Assembly (NCBI RefSeq): GCF_900115135.1
Contig: NZ_FOVK01000010.1
Span: 1 to 64,000 of the forward strand
Source: Proteiniclasticum ruminis
GTDB lineage: Bacteria > Bacillota > Clostridia > Clostridiales > Clostridiaceae
DNA length: 64,000 nt
Reading direction: 5' to 3'
Position numbers and translations under genes: made by a program. Below are positions 45,364 through 54,401 of this stretch, one piece after another. Within the stretch, counting starts at the first letter, position 1, and each line of letters begins with the position of its first letter. The notes beneath the pieces are model-generated. The model made no database searches, was not told the origin of the DNA, and was given only the letters and a program-made list of their open reading frames with translations.

Positions 45364-46712
45364 AAATTAAAGCGGTAAGGTCTGAAAAGAGAGAGTTGAA
45401 ATTCTGGAAAACACTGCCTGAAAGGGAAATGGGCTCTTATGATGCGAAAAGGCCTGTGATTGTTGTGAACAGCCGGATGGAGTATCAGGAGTTCATGGGC
45501 TTTGGTGGCGCATTTACTGAATCTGCGGCGTACACGTTATCTGAAGCTCCTGAAATGATGCGAGAGGAAGCACTTCGTGCCTATTTTTCGAAATCAGAAG
45601 GTTTGGGATATGTTCTAGGGAGAGTTCATATTAATTCGTGTGACTTCTCGCTTGAAAATTATGTTTATGTGGAAGAGGGGGATCGGGATCTTCACAGCTT
45701 TGATCTCTCCAGAGAAGACAAGTGGGTTGTTCCGATGATCAAAGATGCTGTGCGGTATGCAGGGGAGCCTCTGAAGCTTCTTGCGTCTCCTTGGAGCCCG
45801 CCGGGTTATATGAAAGATACAGGTGAAATGAACTATGGCGGAAAACTTCTTCCGGAATACAGTGAAACCTGGGCGAAATATTATGTAAGATACATTGAGG
45901 AGATGAAGAAGCGTGGCATTGATATCTGGGCGGTGAGTATACAAAATGAACCGCTCGCCACCCAGACTTGGGATTCCTGTATCTATACAGCTGAGGAAGA
46001 GAGGGATTTTATTAAGAATCATCTTGGGCCAGTGCTGAAAGAAGCTCATCCCAATACAGAGATCATCGTGTGGGACCACAATAGGGACGTTCTCGTGGAA
46101 CGTGGGTCTGTGGTGCTTTCAGACAAAGAAGCGGCAAAGTATGTGTGGGGAGTGGGAAATCACTGGTATGTCAGTGAAGCTTTCGAAAATCTTACAGCAC
46201 TTCACAACCTGTATCCAGAGAAGCATCTCCTTTTTACAGAGGGGTGCGTGGAGCTGACAACCACCTCTGAAAATGCCGTACACAATGGATATTTGGGCTC
46301 CTGGTCTAACGGGGAAAGATACGGTCGAAATATCATTGGTGACTTTAACAACTGGAGCCGAGGATGGATTGACTGGAATCTGGTGCTGAATGAGATTGGA
46401 GGACCGAACCATGTCCACAATTACTGTGAAGCTCCATTGATGTATGACCGCAACCAGAAGAAACTGATCTATAATAATTCTTATTATTATATTGGCCATT
46501 TTTCGAAATACATTGCTGTGGGAGCGAAAAGGCTGGAGATCAGTGTCACAAAAGAAGGGGTATATGCTGTGGCGTTCCGCAATCCTGACGGCCGGATTGT
46601 TGTGGTTGCTCAGAATGAAGGTTTTATCGCGGAATTGGCTCTGGTGGTGGATGGTCAAGGGATAAACGTCAATCTTCCGGATCATTCCATTACAACATTT
46701 ATGGTTGATTAA
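45360..46712 (+). CDS. GH30-family beta-glycosidase, cytoplasmic
   Basis: 450 residues of glycoside hydrolase family 30 (glucosylceramidase-like). Blocks: QEFMGFGGAFTESAAYTL, GRVHINSCDFS, ASPWSPPGYMK, the acid/base E197 in SIQNEP, the nucleophile E294 in LLFTEGCVE, and NWSRGWIDWNL. A C-terminal beta-sandwich (about 385-450) wraps around the N-terminus, as in the family. There is no signal peptide, unlike extracellular GH30 enzymes, so the substrate must be brought in. Beta-1,6- or beta-1,3-glucosidic oligosaccharides, beta-glucosides and beta-xylosides are known GH30 substrates; the exact one is open. Second gene of its operon. Confidence 0.92.
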   Translation: MKIKAVRSEKRELKFWKTLPEREMGSYDAKRPVIVVNSRMEYQEFMGFGGAFTESAAYTLSEAPEMMREEALRAYFSKSEGLGYVLGRVHINSCDFSLENYVYVEEGDRDLHSFDLSREDKWVVPMIKDAVRYAGEPLKLLASPWSPPGYMKDTGEMNYGGKLLPEYSETWAKYYVRYIEEMKKRGIDIWAVSIQNEPLATQTWDSCIYTAEEERDFIKNHLGPVLKEAHPNTEIIVWDHNRDVLVERGSVVLSDKEAAKYVWGVGNHWYVSEAFENLTALHNLYPEKHLLFTEGCVELTTTSENAVHNGYLGSWSNGERYGRNIIGDFNNWSRGWIDWNLVLNEIGGPNHVHNYCEAPLMYDRNQKKLIYNNSYYYIGHFSKYIAVGAKRLEISVTKEGVYAVAFRNPDGRIVVVAQNEGFIAELALVVDGQGINVNLPDHSITTFMVD

Positions 46713-46714
46713 AG

Positions 46715-46726
46715 GAAAGCGGTTTC
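46715..46726. promoter_or_regulatory. LacI-type operator O2
   Basis: GAAAGCGGTTTC lies three bases after the GH30 stop. It shares the GAAA-N-CG-N-TTTC layout of the other two sites. The centre is about 275 bp from O3. Confidence 0.6.
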
Positions 46727-46988
46727 GAAAATTGCGATATTGAGCGCTGAAACGGTCCATATTCTTCATGTTTGTTATGACTGAGGTTTGAGATCGTTTT
46801 ATTCTGGCCAAGATGACTTTTCTGAGTGGTTATTATATGGTTGAAAGGCAAAAGTTACTGAATATCAATGGCTCTAGAGATTAAATCGATCTGTTTCAAC
46901 AATGGGAGGCGAAGTGACATCTTCAATGAGCATTGGTTCAATAAAGATAAAAAGGTTTTCATTTTTTGAAAAATCTTTAGAAAAAGTA

Positions 46989-47018
46989 TTGAAACCGCTT
47001 TCGTGATTGTGTTATATT
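46989..47018 (+). promoter_or_regulatory. Promoter of the sugar ABC operon with LacI-type operator O3
   Basis: TTGAAA (46989-46994), 18-nt spacer, TATATT (47013-47018). The operator TTGAAACCGCTTTCGTG (46989-47005) contains the -35 box itself, so a bound repressor would exclude RNA polymerase. Confidence 0.8.
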
Positions 47019-47070
47019 ATGGGTACGACATTACTGTGTGTTGAAAAAACTTTAAAAAGGGGTTAATCGG

Positions 47071-48609
47071 ATGAAAATCAAAAAAATTCTTTCATTCTTA
47101 CTGGCGTCTATGGTTGTTCTTTCTGCTTGTGGCAAGAAAGAGGATGCACCTTCTGTGGAGGTTGATCCAAATAAGGACTATTCCAATGAGAAGTTGGTAA
47201 TCTGGTCTTTTACAGATGAACTTCAGACCGCTGGTGATATTGATAACTTTAAGGAGCTTTATACTGCAGACGGAAAGCCGTTTGCTGGAATGGAAGTAGA
47301 ATTTGTAGCGGTATCCATTCAGGATGGGTATATGGATAAGATTTTACCAGCTCTGTCCTCCGGAAATGGACCAGACGTTTTTACAGGCGAGCTCGATCAT
47401 ATCAAGCAGTTTATTGAAGCTGGATACTATGCGGATATTGAAACTATGATGGAGAATGATAAAGATGTGGATCTGGCTGCTGAAAAAGCGGATTATGCTG
47501 AATACATCTGGCAGTCTGGAATTGATCCTGCAACAGGAAAGCTTGCCGCATTATCATGGCAGGTAACACCAGGAGCCATTTTCTTCAAGACAGATATGGC
47601 TGCTGAAGTTTGGGGAACAGAAGCAGGCTTCCCAGCTGAGGGTACAGATGATTACAACGCTGCTGTCACAAACTGGATGAACGAAAACAAGTTCAATACC
47701 ATTGACAACATGCTTCAGGCTCAGGTGGAAGTGAAGGAGTTCAATCCAAACTGGCGTTTGTTCCCAGATGATCAGGCTGTACGACACTTTGCAGCAGGAA
47801 CCAATGATCCTGCTAAGTGGATTGGGGAAGATGGAAAGCTGAATCCTGCGAAAATCAAAGAGCAGATTCCTTACATCAATCTGGTTAAGGGTATGTATGG
47901 AGAGACCATCAGTGATTCTTTGACAGCCAATGCAGCTGAGTGGAGTGGTCCTTGGTTTGATGCCATGGATAAGGATCTGACAGATGCAGAAGGAAAGAAC
48001 TGGCAGGTTATGGCATATTCCATGCCTACATGGGGTCTAAAATATATTATCGAACCAAACATGGAAAAAGTGGATGCCAATGGCAACACACTACCTAAGC
48101 CAGCAGAGGATGCTGACCAGGCAAAGAAAGACGAGTATGAAAAGGCAGCGTTTAAAGGCAACTGGGGTATGGCTTCAGGTCCTAACTCTTATTTCTGGGG
48201 TGGAACTTATCTTGGGGTTAACGCAGACTCTGAGAATCCAGAAGCAGCATTTGCATTCCTGAAGTCCATGCTGTTTGACAAGGAAAGACTTGCTGAGAGA
48301 CAGGCTGCTGACGGAGACATGTATTCTGTTGAATCTGTTATGGCACCAGTCATCGCTGACTATGCTGGAAGAGATTCCCTAGGCGGCATGAACCACCTGG
48401 AGGTTTTCAGTGAAGAAGCTGCCAAGATTGATCTATCCAACGTTACTGTGTATGACAGAGGACTAAATGATCTTCTGGGCATCCATATCACAAATTACAA
48501 GCAGGGTTCTGCAGGTTATGCTTCCGTAGCGGATGTGCTGACTGCATTCTACAATGATGTGAAGGTAACATATCCTGAAATTTATGTGGATGGACTCCCA
48601 ACTGAATAA
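47071..48609 (+). CDS. Sugar ABC transporter substrate-binding lipoprotein
   Basis: 512 residues. Signal peptide with lipobox LSAC; the lipid-bearing Cys is C20. The mature protein is an extracellular-solute-binding family 1 type: KLVIWSFTDELQ, DGYMDKILPALSSGNGPDVFTGELDHI, GKLAALSWQVTPGAIFFKTDMAAEVWG and an aromatic-rich second half with many Trp residues, as in oligosaccharide binders. AAAGGGG precedes the ATG. First gene of the import operon, under operator O3. It likely delivers the oligosaccharide to the two permeases that follow. Confidence 0.93.
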   Translation: MKIKKILSFLLASMVVLSACGKKEDAPSVEVDPNKDYSNEKLVIWSFTDELQTAGDIDNFKELYTADGKPFAGMEVEFVAVSIQDGYMDKILPALSSGNGPDVFTGELDHIKQFIEAGYYADIETMMENDKDVDLAAEKADYAEYIWQSGIDPATGKLAALSWQVTPGAIFFKTDMAAEVWGTEAGFPAEGTDDYNAAVTNWMNENKFNTIDNMLQAQVEVKEFNPNWRLFPDDQAVRHFAAGTNDPAKWIGEDGKLNPAKIKEQIPYINLVKGMYGETISDSLTANAAEWSGPWFDAMDKDLTDAEGKNWQVMAYSMPTWGLKYIIEPNMEKVDANGNTLPKPAEDADQAKKDEYEKAAFKGNWGMASGPNSYFWGGTYLGVNADSENPEAAFAFLKSMLFDKERLAERQAADGDMYSVESVMAPVIADYAGRDSLGGMNHLEVFSEEAAKIDLSNVTVYDRGLNDLLGIHITNYKQGSAGYASVADVLTAFYNDVKVTYPEIYVDGLPTE

Positions 48610-48618
48610 ACAAAAACT

Positions 48619-48651
48619 ATGCAGAAGTAGACGTAATGTCTACTTTTGCAT
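48619..48651 (+). promoter_or_regulatory. Hairpin between binding-protein and permease genes
   Basis: ATGCAGAAGTAGAC-GTAAT-GTCTACTTTTGCAT, a 14-bp stem with one G-U pair and no following T run. Such hairpins after binding-protein genes commonly protect the upstream message or terminate partly, giving more binding protein than permease. Confidence 0.6.
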
Positions 48652-48663
48652 ATGGAGGTAAAA

Positions 48664-49635
48664 ATGAGAAAAACAAAGGAAAGGAAAGGATATTTTTTCA
48701 TCACACCATTTTTTCTGGTGTTTGCATTATTTAATGTATATCCGATTCTGTTTACACTCTATCTTTCTATGACAAGATATAAGGGCTATGGACCACAAGT
48801 GTTTATTGGAGCGGAGAATTTCAAGCTGGTTTTCAATGATCCCAACGTGGTGGATGCTTTCTTCAATACCATCAGAATCTGGGCTGTGAACATTTTTTTC
48901 CAGATCTTTTTGGCATTTCTGCTGGTGATGATCTTTTCAGACATCAAATACAAAGTCAAAGGACTGGGATTCTTCCGCGTGGTGTTTTATCTTCCGAATC
49001 TCATCGCTTCTGCGACCATAGCTTTGATTTTCTTCAAACTTCTAGATCGGGATTATGGAGTGGTGAATCAGGTTCTCTTTAACATCGGGTGGATCGATCA
49101 AGCTATTGGTTGGCTTACAAAGCCTATTCTGGCACAGATGAGTGTTTCAGGCATTCAGACTTGGATGTGGTTTGGCAATTCGTTTATTCTGTTCATGGCT
49201 TCTGTGCAGGCAGTAAGTAAAGAAACATTTGAAGCTGCCAGAATTGACGGTGCCACCAGACTTCAGATCATGAAAAACATCACCATACCCTCTATTAAAC
49301 CCATCCTGATGTATGTGATGGTGACAGGGCTTATTGGTGGTCTGCAGCTTTTTGACATACCGTTTCTCATTACCGACGGCAAAGGTTTTCCGGAAGGCAG
49401 TCTGAACACGATGATTGTATACATCTATAACATGGCTTTTGTTTATCGAAACTACGGTTATGCATCCGCCCTTTCCTTTGTTTTATTTTTACTTATTATG
49501 GTCTTTACCGCTGTTTTTACCATCGCAACAAATAGACGAGAAATTAAAGAGTTTTTTATGAACCGTAAAGAGAAGAAGTTGAGAAAGAAACAGGCACTGA
49601 TGATGAAAGGTGGTGATTCCCTTGAAAGGCAATAG
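48664..49635 (+). CDS. Sugar ABC transporter permease (MalF/UgpA type)
   Basis: 323 residues with six predicted membrane segments. The EAA loop that docks the ATPase reads EAARIDGATRLQIMKNITIP. YFFITPFFLVFALFNVYPILFTLYLS is the typical start of CUT1-type permeases. GGAGG lies before ATG 48664; an in-frame earlier ATG falls inside the preceding hairpin and ribosome site. It overlaps the next permease by 14 bp. Confidence 0.93.
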   Translation: MRKTKERKGYFFITPFFLVFALFNVYPILFTLYLSMTRYKGYGPQVFIGAENFKLVFNDPNVVDAFFNTIRIWAVNIFFQIFLAFLLVMIFSDIKYKVKGLGFFRVVFYLPNLIASATIALIFFKLLDRDYGVVNQVLFNIGWIDQAIGWLTKPILAQMSVSGIQTWMWFGNSFILFMASVQAVSKETFEAARIDGATRLQIMKNITIPSIKPILMYVMVTGLIGGLQLFDIPFLITDGKGFPEGSLNTMIVYIYNMAFVYRNYGYASALSFVLFLLIMVFTAVFTIATNRREIKEFFMNRKEKKLRKKQALMMKGGDSLERQ

Positions 49636-50530
49636 AATCGTAGAGCGCAGCGCTCCACAGACTGAAGAGGAAAGACAGAAAGAACTCCGAAGGAATAAAG
49701 TCAGAAAGGTGACGGTATATACGCTGATCTATCTTTTCTTGGCATTTTTGGTGGTTATCGCAGTGATACCATTCTGGATCGTGCTCATCAATGCCACCCG
49801 AGACGGCATGTCTATTTCGACTCAGGGAATCACCTTGATACCCGGAAACAGTTTAATGGAAAACTATAAAATTCTCGTGGAGAATGTTGATGTGATGCGA
49901 GGCTTCAGAAACTCTCTGAAAATCGCTCTGTCCGTTACGGTTCTTTCAGCTTATTTTTCCGCACTGACGGCATACGGGTTCCATATCTATAATTTTAGAG
50001 GGAAAAATGTGCTGTTTGGGTTGATTCTGATTTTTATGATGGTGCCCAGCCAACTGGCATTTCTTGGGTATGTCAGACTCATGACACAGATCGGTCTCAT
50101 GGACAATCACCTTGCACTGATCATACCGTCCATTGCCTCCATCGGTACGGTGTTTTTCCTTAGAGCCTATATCAGCTCATCTTTAGGAAGAGAGATCATA
50201 GAGGCGGCAAGAATAGACGGCGCAGGAGAGATGTATATCTTCCATAGGATCGCGCTGCCGCTTATGGCACCAGGAGTGGCAACCATGTCCATCTTCACCT
50301 TCATCGGATCTTGGAACAATTATCTCAGTGCGCGAGTGATTTTAAGTTCCAAGGAAAATGAAACACTGCCCATGGTTATTTCCTCGCTGAAGGCCCTTCG
50401 GATCTGGTATCAGAATCAGGGAGCAATTTATCTGGGATTTGCCATCTCGATTGTACCAATTGTTATTGTGTTTATTTTCGCCTCGAAATATCTGATTGAA
50501 AATATCTCAGCAGGTGCAGTAAAAGGCTAA
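49622..50530 (+). CDS. Sugar ABC transporter permease (MalG/UgpE type)
   Basis: 302 residues, six predicted membrane segments, EAA loop EAARIDGAGEMYIFHRIALP. VIAVIPFWIVLINATRDG and FTFIGSWNNYLSARVIL are typical of the second CUT1 permease. Start: TTG 49622, nine bases after AAAGGTGG; the upstream in-frame GTGs overlap that site. No ATPase gene is in the cluster, so a shared MsiK/UgpC-type ATPase elsewhere is expected. Confidence 0.92.
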   Translation: MKGNRIVERSAPQTEEERQKELRRNKVRKVTVYTLIYLFLAFLVVIAVIPFWIVLINATRDGMSISTQGITLIPGNSLMENYKILVENVDVMRGFRNSLKIALSVTVLSAYFSALTAYGFHIYNFRGKNVLFGLILIFMMVPSQLAFLGYVRLMTQIGLMDNHLALIIPSIASIGTVFFLRAYISSSLGREIIEAARIDGAGEMYIFHRIALPLMAPGVATMSIFTFIGSWNNYLSARVILSSKENETLPMVISSLKALRIWYQNQGAIYLGFAISIVPIVIVFIFASKYLIENISAGAVKG

Positions 50531-50553
50531 CCATAGGATGAAAGGATAGTAAG

Positions 50554-53500
50554 ATGAGAGATAAGAGTTTATATATCGGGGATTGTATTTTACAAGGAGA
50601 TTCACCGGAGATTTCTTTGAAAACAGTGGGAATGAACGGTGAAACATTTTTCAGAATCAGTGATTTTCATGAGATGCCTCCGTTTTTCATGACCATTGTC
50701 AATGATGGGGATTTTTGGATGTTTGTGTCCAGTACCGGTGGTCTTACGGCGGGAAGAGAAAATGCAGATAATGCGCTGTTTCCCTACGTCACCGACGATA
50801 AAGTCCATGACAGCATAGAAACCACGGGACCGGATACCGCTTTGATCGTTTCCTTGGGAGAACGGAAAGTTTTCTGGAAACCTTTTACGAACCATAATGC
50901 GGATTTATATAAAATCAGAAGAAATCTATACAAGAACACCCTGGGGAATAAAATAATATTCGAGGAAGAGAATCTTGATCTCAACCTGACCTACCGGTAC
51001 TCCTGGAAAATGAGCAGCCGCTATGGAATAGTCAAAGAGTCAGAGATTGTCAGCAGCTGCAGCAAGACTGTGGAGATCTCTGTGCTGGACGGGATTCGGA
51101 ATATCCTCCCTTATGGTGTCGATGCACTTACCCAGACAAGCCGAAGCACGCTCATTGATGGGTACAAGAGAAATGAACTGATAGAGAGTGCTGCTCTTGG
51201 GATTTTTACACTCAGTTCTATCATTTCGGACCAGCCAGAACCCAGTGAATCACTTAAAGCGACAACGGTCTGGACAAAGGGCCTGGGGGATGCCAGGTAT
51301 CTTCTCTCCGAAAAGCAGATCAGAAATTTCGGAAAGGGTCTTGAAGTGTCCACTGAGCATGATATCAAAGGACAAAGAGGTGCGTTTTATGTCTCCGCTG
51401 CACTGACGCTTGAACCTTCTGACGTAAAGAAGTGGGTGATTGTTTCAGAGCTGAAACAGAGCGCTTCAGATGTGGAATCCCTGATGAAAGAGATCGCGGA
51501 TGGAGACAGCATACTGGCTTCCTTGGAAGAGGATCTTGCCAAAGGTGACGATAATCTGAAGAAGCTGGTCTTTGATGCGGATGGGTTCCAGTTCACCGAA
51601 GATCGGTTGGCTGGGTACAGACATTTTTCAAATACGCTTTACAACATCATGCGAGGAGGCATTTATGCGGATGGGTATAGGATTCCCACGCAGGACCTCA
51701 TCGCCTTCATTGGAAAATGGAACAGTTCCATTATGGCAAAATACAAGGAGGAACTGGAGAACTTACCTGGTGAGATCAGTTATTTGGACCTTCTCGCTAT
51801 GGTGGAGAAGACTGGAGACCCTGATTATGAGCGGTTGGTTCTTGAATATCTTCCTCTGACCTATTCCAGACGCCATGGGGATCCAAGCCGTCCATGGAAT
51901 AAATTCAACATCAAGATCAATGGAGAAAATGGAGAGCAGAATCTGAATTTTGAAGGAAACTGGAGAGATATTTTCCAGAACTGGGAAGCCCTTTCCATTT
52001 CCTTCCCGGAATATATTGAAAGCATCATTTCCAAGTTCGTCAATGCATCTACACCAGACGGATACAATCCGTACCGTATCACGAAGGATGGAATAGACTG
52101 GGAAGAACCGGATCCTTCCGATCCTTGGTCGAATATCGGTTACTGGGGAGACCATCAAGTCATCTATCTTCTAAAGATCTTGGAGATGTCGAGAAATTAC
52201 CATCCAAAGAAATTAAGTGAAATGCTCTCAAAAGAGAGCTTTGTCTATGCCAATGTACCCTATAGAATCAAAGGAATAGACAGCCTGATTGGAAATCCGA
52301 AAGATACCATTGTCTATGATGAAGAATCCGCGGGACTCATCGAAAAAAGAGTGGAAAACTGTGGTGCAGACGGCAAATTGCATTTTAGAGGGGAAGAGAT
52401 CTATCATGTGAACCTGATGGAAAAACTCCTTGTTGTGATGCTTTCCAAGATGTCAAACTATATCCCTGGCGGGGGTATATGGATGAACACACAGCGTCCG
52501 GAATGGAATGATGCCAACAATGCATTGGTTGGAAATGGCGTATCGATGGTTACGTTATACTATCTCTACAGGTACTTGAGCTTTATGGATCGCCTCATGG
52601 ATGAGGTCTCTGGAACAGTAAAGGTATCTTCTGAAGTGAAAACCATGTTTGATGAGATGCTGAAGGTGCTTTCAGAAAGTGAGGAAGCTCTCATGAGAGG
52701 GCTCACAGAAGAAGAGCGGTATGAGATGGTCAAGAAACTTGGGGAAATTGGAGAATCCTACCGCCAAGCTATTTATGAGAATGGTTTTACAGGAGAGAAG
52801 ATTCATCTCGATTACATGGATGTCAGAAGATTTTTGAATACGGCAGAACGGCATCTGATCACGACCATCAAAGAAAACAGAAGAGAAGATGGACTCTATC
52901 ATTCCTATAATCTGCTGAAGTTCTCTGAGAATGCCTGCACTCTATCCCATTTATATGAGATGCTTGAAGGCCAGGTGGCGGTGCTAAGCTCTGGAGCCTT
53001 AAGCGAGGATGAAGCGCTGAACGTGCTGGAAGCTCTCAGAAACAGTAAAATTTACCGGGAAGACCAGAACAGCTATATGCTGTATCCTGAGCGGGATTTA
53101 CCGAAGTTTTTGGAGAAAAACATCATTCCAGCAGAAGCGGTGGAAACCTCTCTGATTTTGAAGAAGGAACTTGAGATGGGTTCCCGGAGATTTGTGGAAA
53201 AGGATGTCAATGGACGGTACCGTTTTAATGGCCAGTTCCGAAATGCCAAGGAAATCATGGATGCATTGAGTAAAGTTGATACCTACAAGTATGAGGATAT
53301 TCAGGCTGTGGGTGAGATATTCAGCAACTTGTTTGATCATCATGCCTTTACCGGCCGATCGGGGACCTTCTTCAAGTATGAGGGCCTAGGAAGTATTTAC
53401 TGGCATATGGTTTCAAAACTGGTGCTGGCAGCGAAGGAAAATCATGACCGTGCTGTTCTTAGGGGAGCAGCGGATGAAGCGGATCAGCTGACAAAGCACT

Positions 53501-53994
53501 TCAGAGAGTTGAAGGAAGGCATTGGTGTGACAAAATCACCTGTGAATTATGGTGCGTTCCCAACGGATGCCTACTCCCATACACCAAGTTTTGCTGGCGT
53601 CCAGCAGCCTGGTATGACGGGACAGGTCAAAGAGGATATCATAACAAGATTCAGTGAGCTTGGTGTCTTCGTATCGCAAGGGGAAATCTCCTTTGCACCG
53701 ACTCTTTTATCGGAAGAGGAGTTCATAAAGAGCCCTGTGGATTGGATGCTGCCTGGACGGAAGCTGGATATTCGGGAGAACCAGCTCGGATTCACCCTAT
53801 GTTCTGTGCCTGTCATATACGAATGTACAGATCATGATGCAGTTTCGGTGTTTTATGAGAATGGGGATAGATACACCTTTGAGAACTGTCTTAAGCTCAA
53901 TAGAGAAATCTCATCCAGCATTTTCAGACGGGAAGCTAAATTTGACAAAATCATCGTACAGATCAACTGGGAGAAGGTAAAGAACAAAAGATAA
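50554..53994 (+). CDS. Large phosphorylase-like glycosidase, protein 2
   Basis: 1146 residues, no signal peptide. Distant relative of protein 1 in this locus: both have SR(K/R)HGDPxR (here 438-446), an NTL..RGG segment, and (Q/N)RPxWNDAxNxLxGxGxS (candidate acid D653). An N-terminal beta region (about 1-300) is followed by a helical catalytic part and a C-terminal block with YSHTPSFAGVQQPGMTGQVKEDII. I have no precise family name; it resembles large uncharacterised proteins near the GH94/GH149/GH161 phosphorylases, and GH161 beta-1,3-glucan phosphorylase is a candidate I cannot confirm. AAAGGAT lies upstream. It is the last gene of the import operon, so it likely acts on the imported sugar. 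Confidence 0.7.
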   Translation: MRDKSLYIGDCILQGDSPEISLKTVGMNGETFFRISDFHEMPPFFMTIVNDGDFWMFVSSTGGLTAGRENADNALFPYVTDDKVHDSIETTGPDTALIVSLGERKVFWKPFTNHNADLYKIRRNLYKNTLGNKIIFEEENLDLNLTYRYSWKMSSRYGIVKESEIVSSCSKTVEISVLDGIRNILPYGVDALTQTSRSTLIDGYKRNELIESAALGIFTLSSIISDQPEPSESLKATTVWTKGLGDARYLLSEKQIRNFGKGLEVSTEHDIKGQRGAFYVSAALTLEPSDVKKWVIVSELKQSASDVESLMKEIADGDSILASLEEDLAKGDDNLKKLVFDADGFQFTEDRLAGYRHFSNTLYNIMRGGIYADGYRIPTQDLIAFIGKWNSSIMAKYKEELENLPGEISYLDLLAMVEKTGDPDYERLVLEYLPLTYSRRHGDPSRPWNKFNIKINGENGEQNLNFEGNWRDIFQNWEALSISFPEYIESIISKFVNASTPDGYNPYRITKDGIDWEEPDPSDPWSNIGYWGDHQVIYLLKILEMSRNYHPKKLSEMLSKESFVYANVPYRIKGIDSLIGNPKDTIVYDEESAGLIEKRVENCGADGKLHFRGEEIYHVNLMEKLLVVMLSKMSNYIPGGGIWMNTQRPEWNDANNALVGNGVSMVTLYYLYRYLSFMDRLMDEVSGTVKVSSEVKTMFDEMLKVLSESEEALMRGLTEEERYEMVKKLGEIGESYRQAIYENGFTGEKIHLDYMDVRRFLNTAERHLITTIKENRREDGLYHSYNLLKFSENACTLSHLYEMLEGQVAVLSSGALSEDEALNVLEALRNSKIYREDQNSYMLYPERDLPKFLEKNIIPAEAVETSLILKKELEMGSRRFVEKDVNGRYRFNGQFRNAKEIMDALSKVDTYKYEDIQAVGEIFSNLFDHHAFTGRSGTFFKYEGLGSIYWHMVSKLVLAAKENHDRAVLRGAADEADQLTKHFRELKEGIGVTKSPVNYGAFPTDAYSHTPSFAGVQQPGMTGQVKEDIITRFSELGVFVSQGEISFAPTLLSEEEFIKSPVDWMLPGRKLDIRENQLGFTLCSVPVIYECTDHDAVSVFYENGDRYTFENCLKLNREISSSIFRREAKFDKIIVQINWEKVKNKR

Positions 53995-54401
53995 TTCAAG
54001 TGAATGTTAGATTTCATGTATATTGAATGAGTAATAACCAGAATTTCTGAAAGAGGAGGCTATTTTACCATAGTCTCCTCTTTCAGTTTGAGAAAATGTG
54101 GCAGCTTCCACATGATGCGTAAGATAAGAGATTCTTCACTATATGTATTTGAGTGGGACCTTATGGGTGCACTTGGTCTAGGGAGAGGCGAAGTAAGTTC
54201 AGTGCTAAGCTAAAAAAAGCATTGCCCGAACATCGTATGCCTTACAGACATTTGAGTTTTATCGACTTTGGAGCCAGAGGAGAAACAGGGATTCCGTGGT
54301 ATTTACCGCAAGAACTTCTTATGTACCGGCGATATGTTCTCTATCCAAGCGGCTGTGGTATAATCTATGTAATAAGTATGAGGGATTTGTGGTGCGTAAC
54401 T
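53995..54401. other. Intergenic region before yvcK
   Basis: About 400 bp. It begins with a long hairpin (54047-54086) and ends with TATAAT (54359-54364). The yvcK frame stays open back to a GTG at 54153 (83 extra codons), but that stretch resembles nothing I know and would be read across the TATAAT box. I see no trace of rapZ. Confidence 0.6.
54047..54086 (+). terminator. Long hairpin after the glycan locus
   Basis: CTGAAAGAGGAGGCTAT / ATAGTCTCCTCTTTCAG forms a long stem with one mismatch-bulge region and a short loop, about 55 bp after the phosphorylase-like gene. The T run is weak (TTTG), so termination may be incomplete. Confidence 0.6.

Larger units (their letters stand above)
46713..47070. 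other. Intergenic region before the transport operon
   Basis: 358 bp with no gene I can support. It holds operator O2 at the left edge and the promoter with operator O3 at the right edge. The middle is AT-rich and has no clear terminator for the upstream operon. Confidence 0.7.

Noticed and set aside
46871-46975. A 34-codon frame from ATG in the gap before the ABC operon
   Set aside because: No ribosome binding site, no recognisable sequence, and it lies in an AT-rich regulatory region.
54153-54401. In-frame N-terminal extension of YvcK by 83 residues
   Set aside because: The stretch resembles no protein and spans a TATAAT box; related clostridial YvcK proteins begin near the KDWL segment. 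I also looked here for RapZ remains and found nothing convincing.
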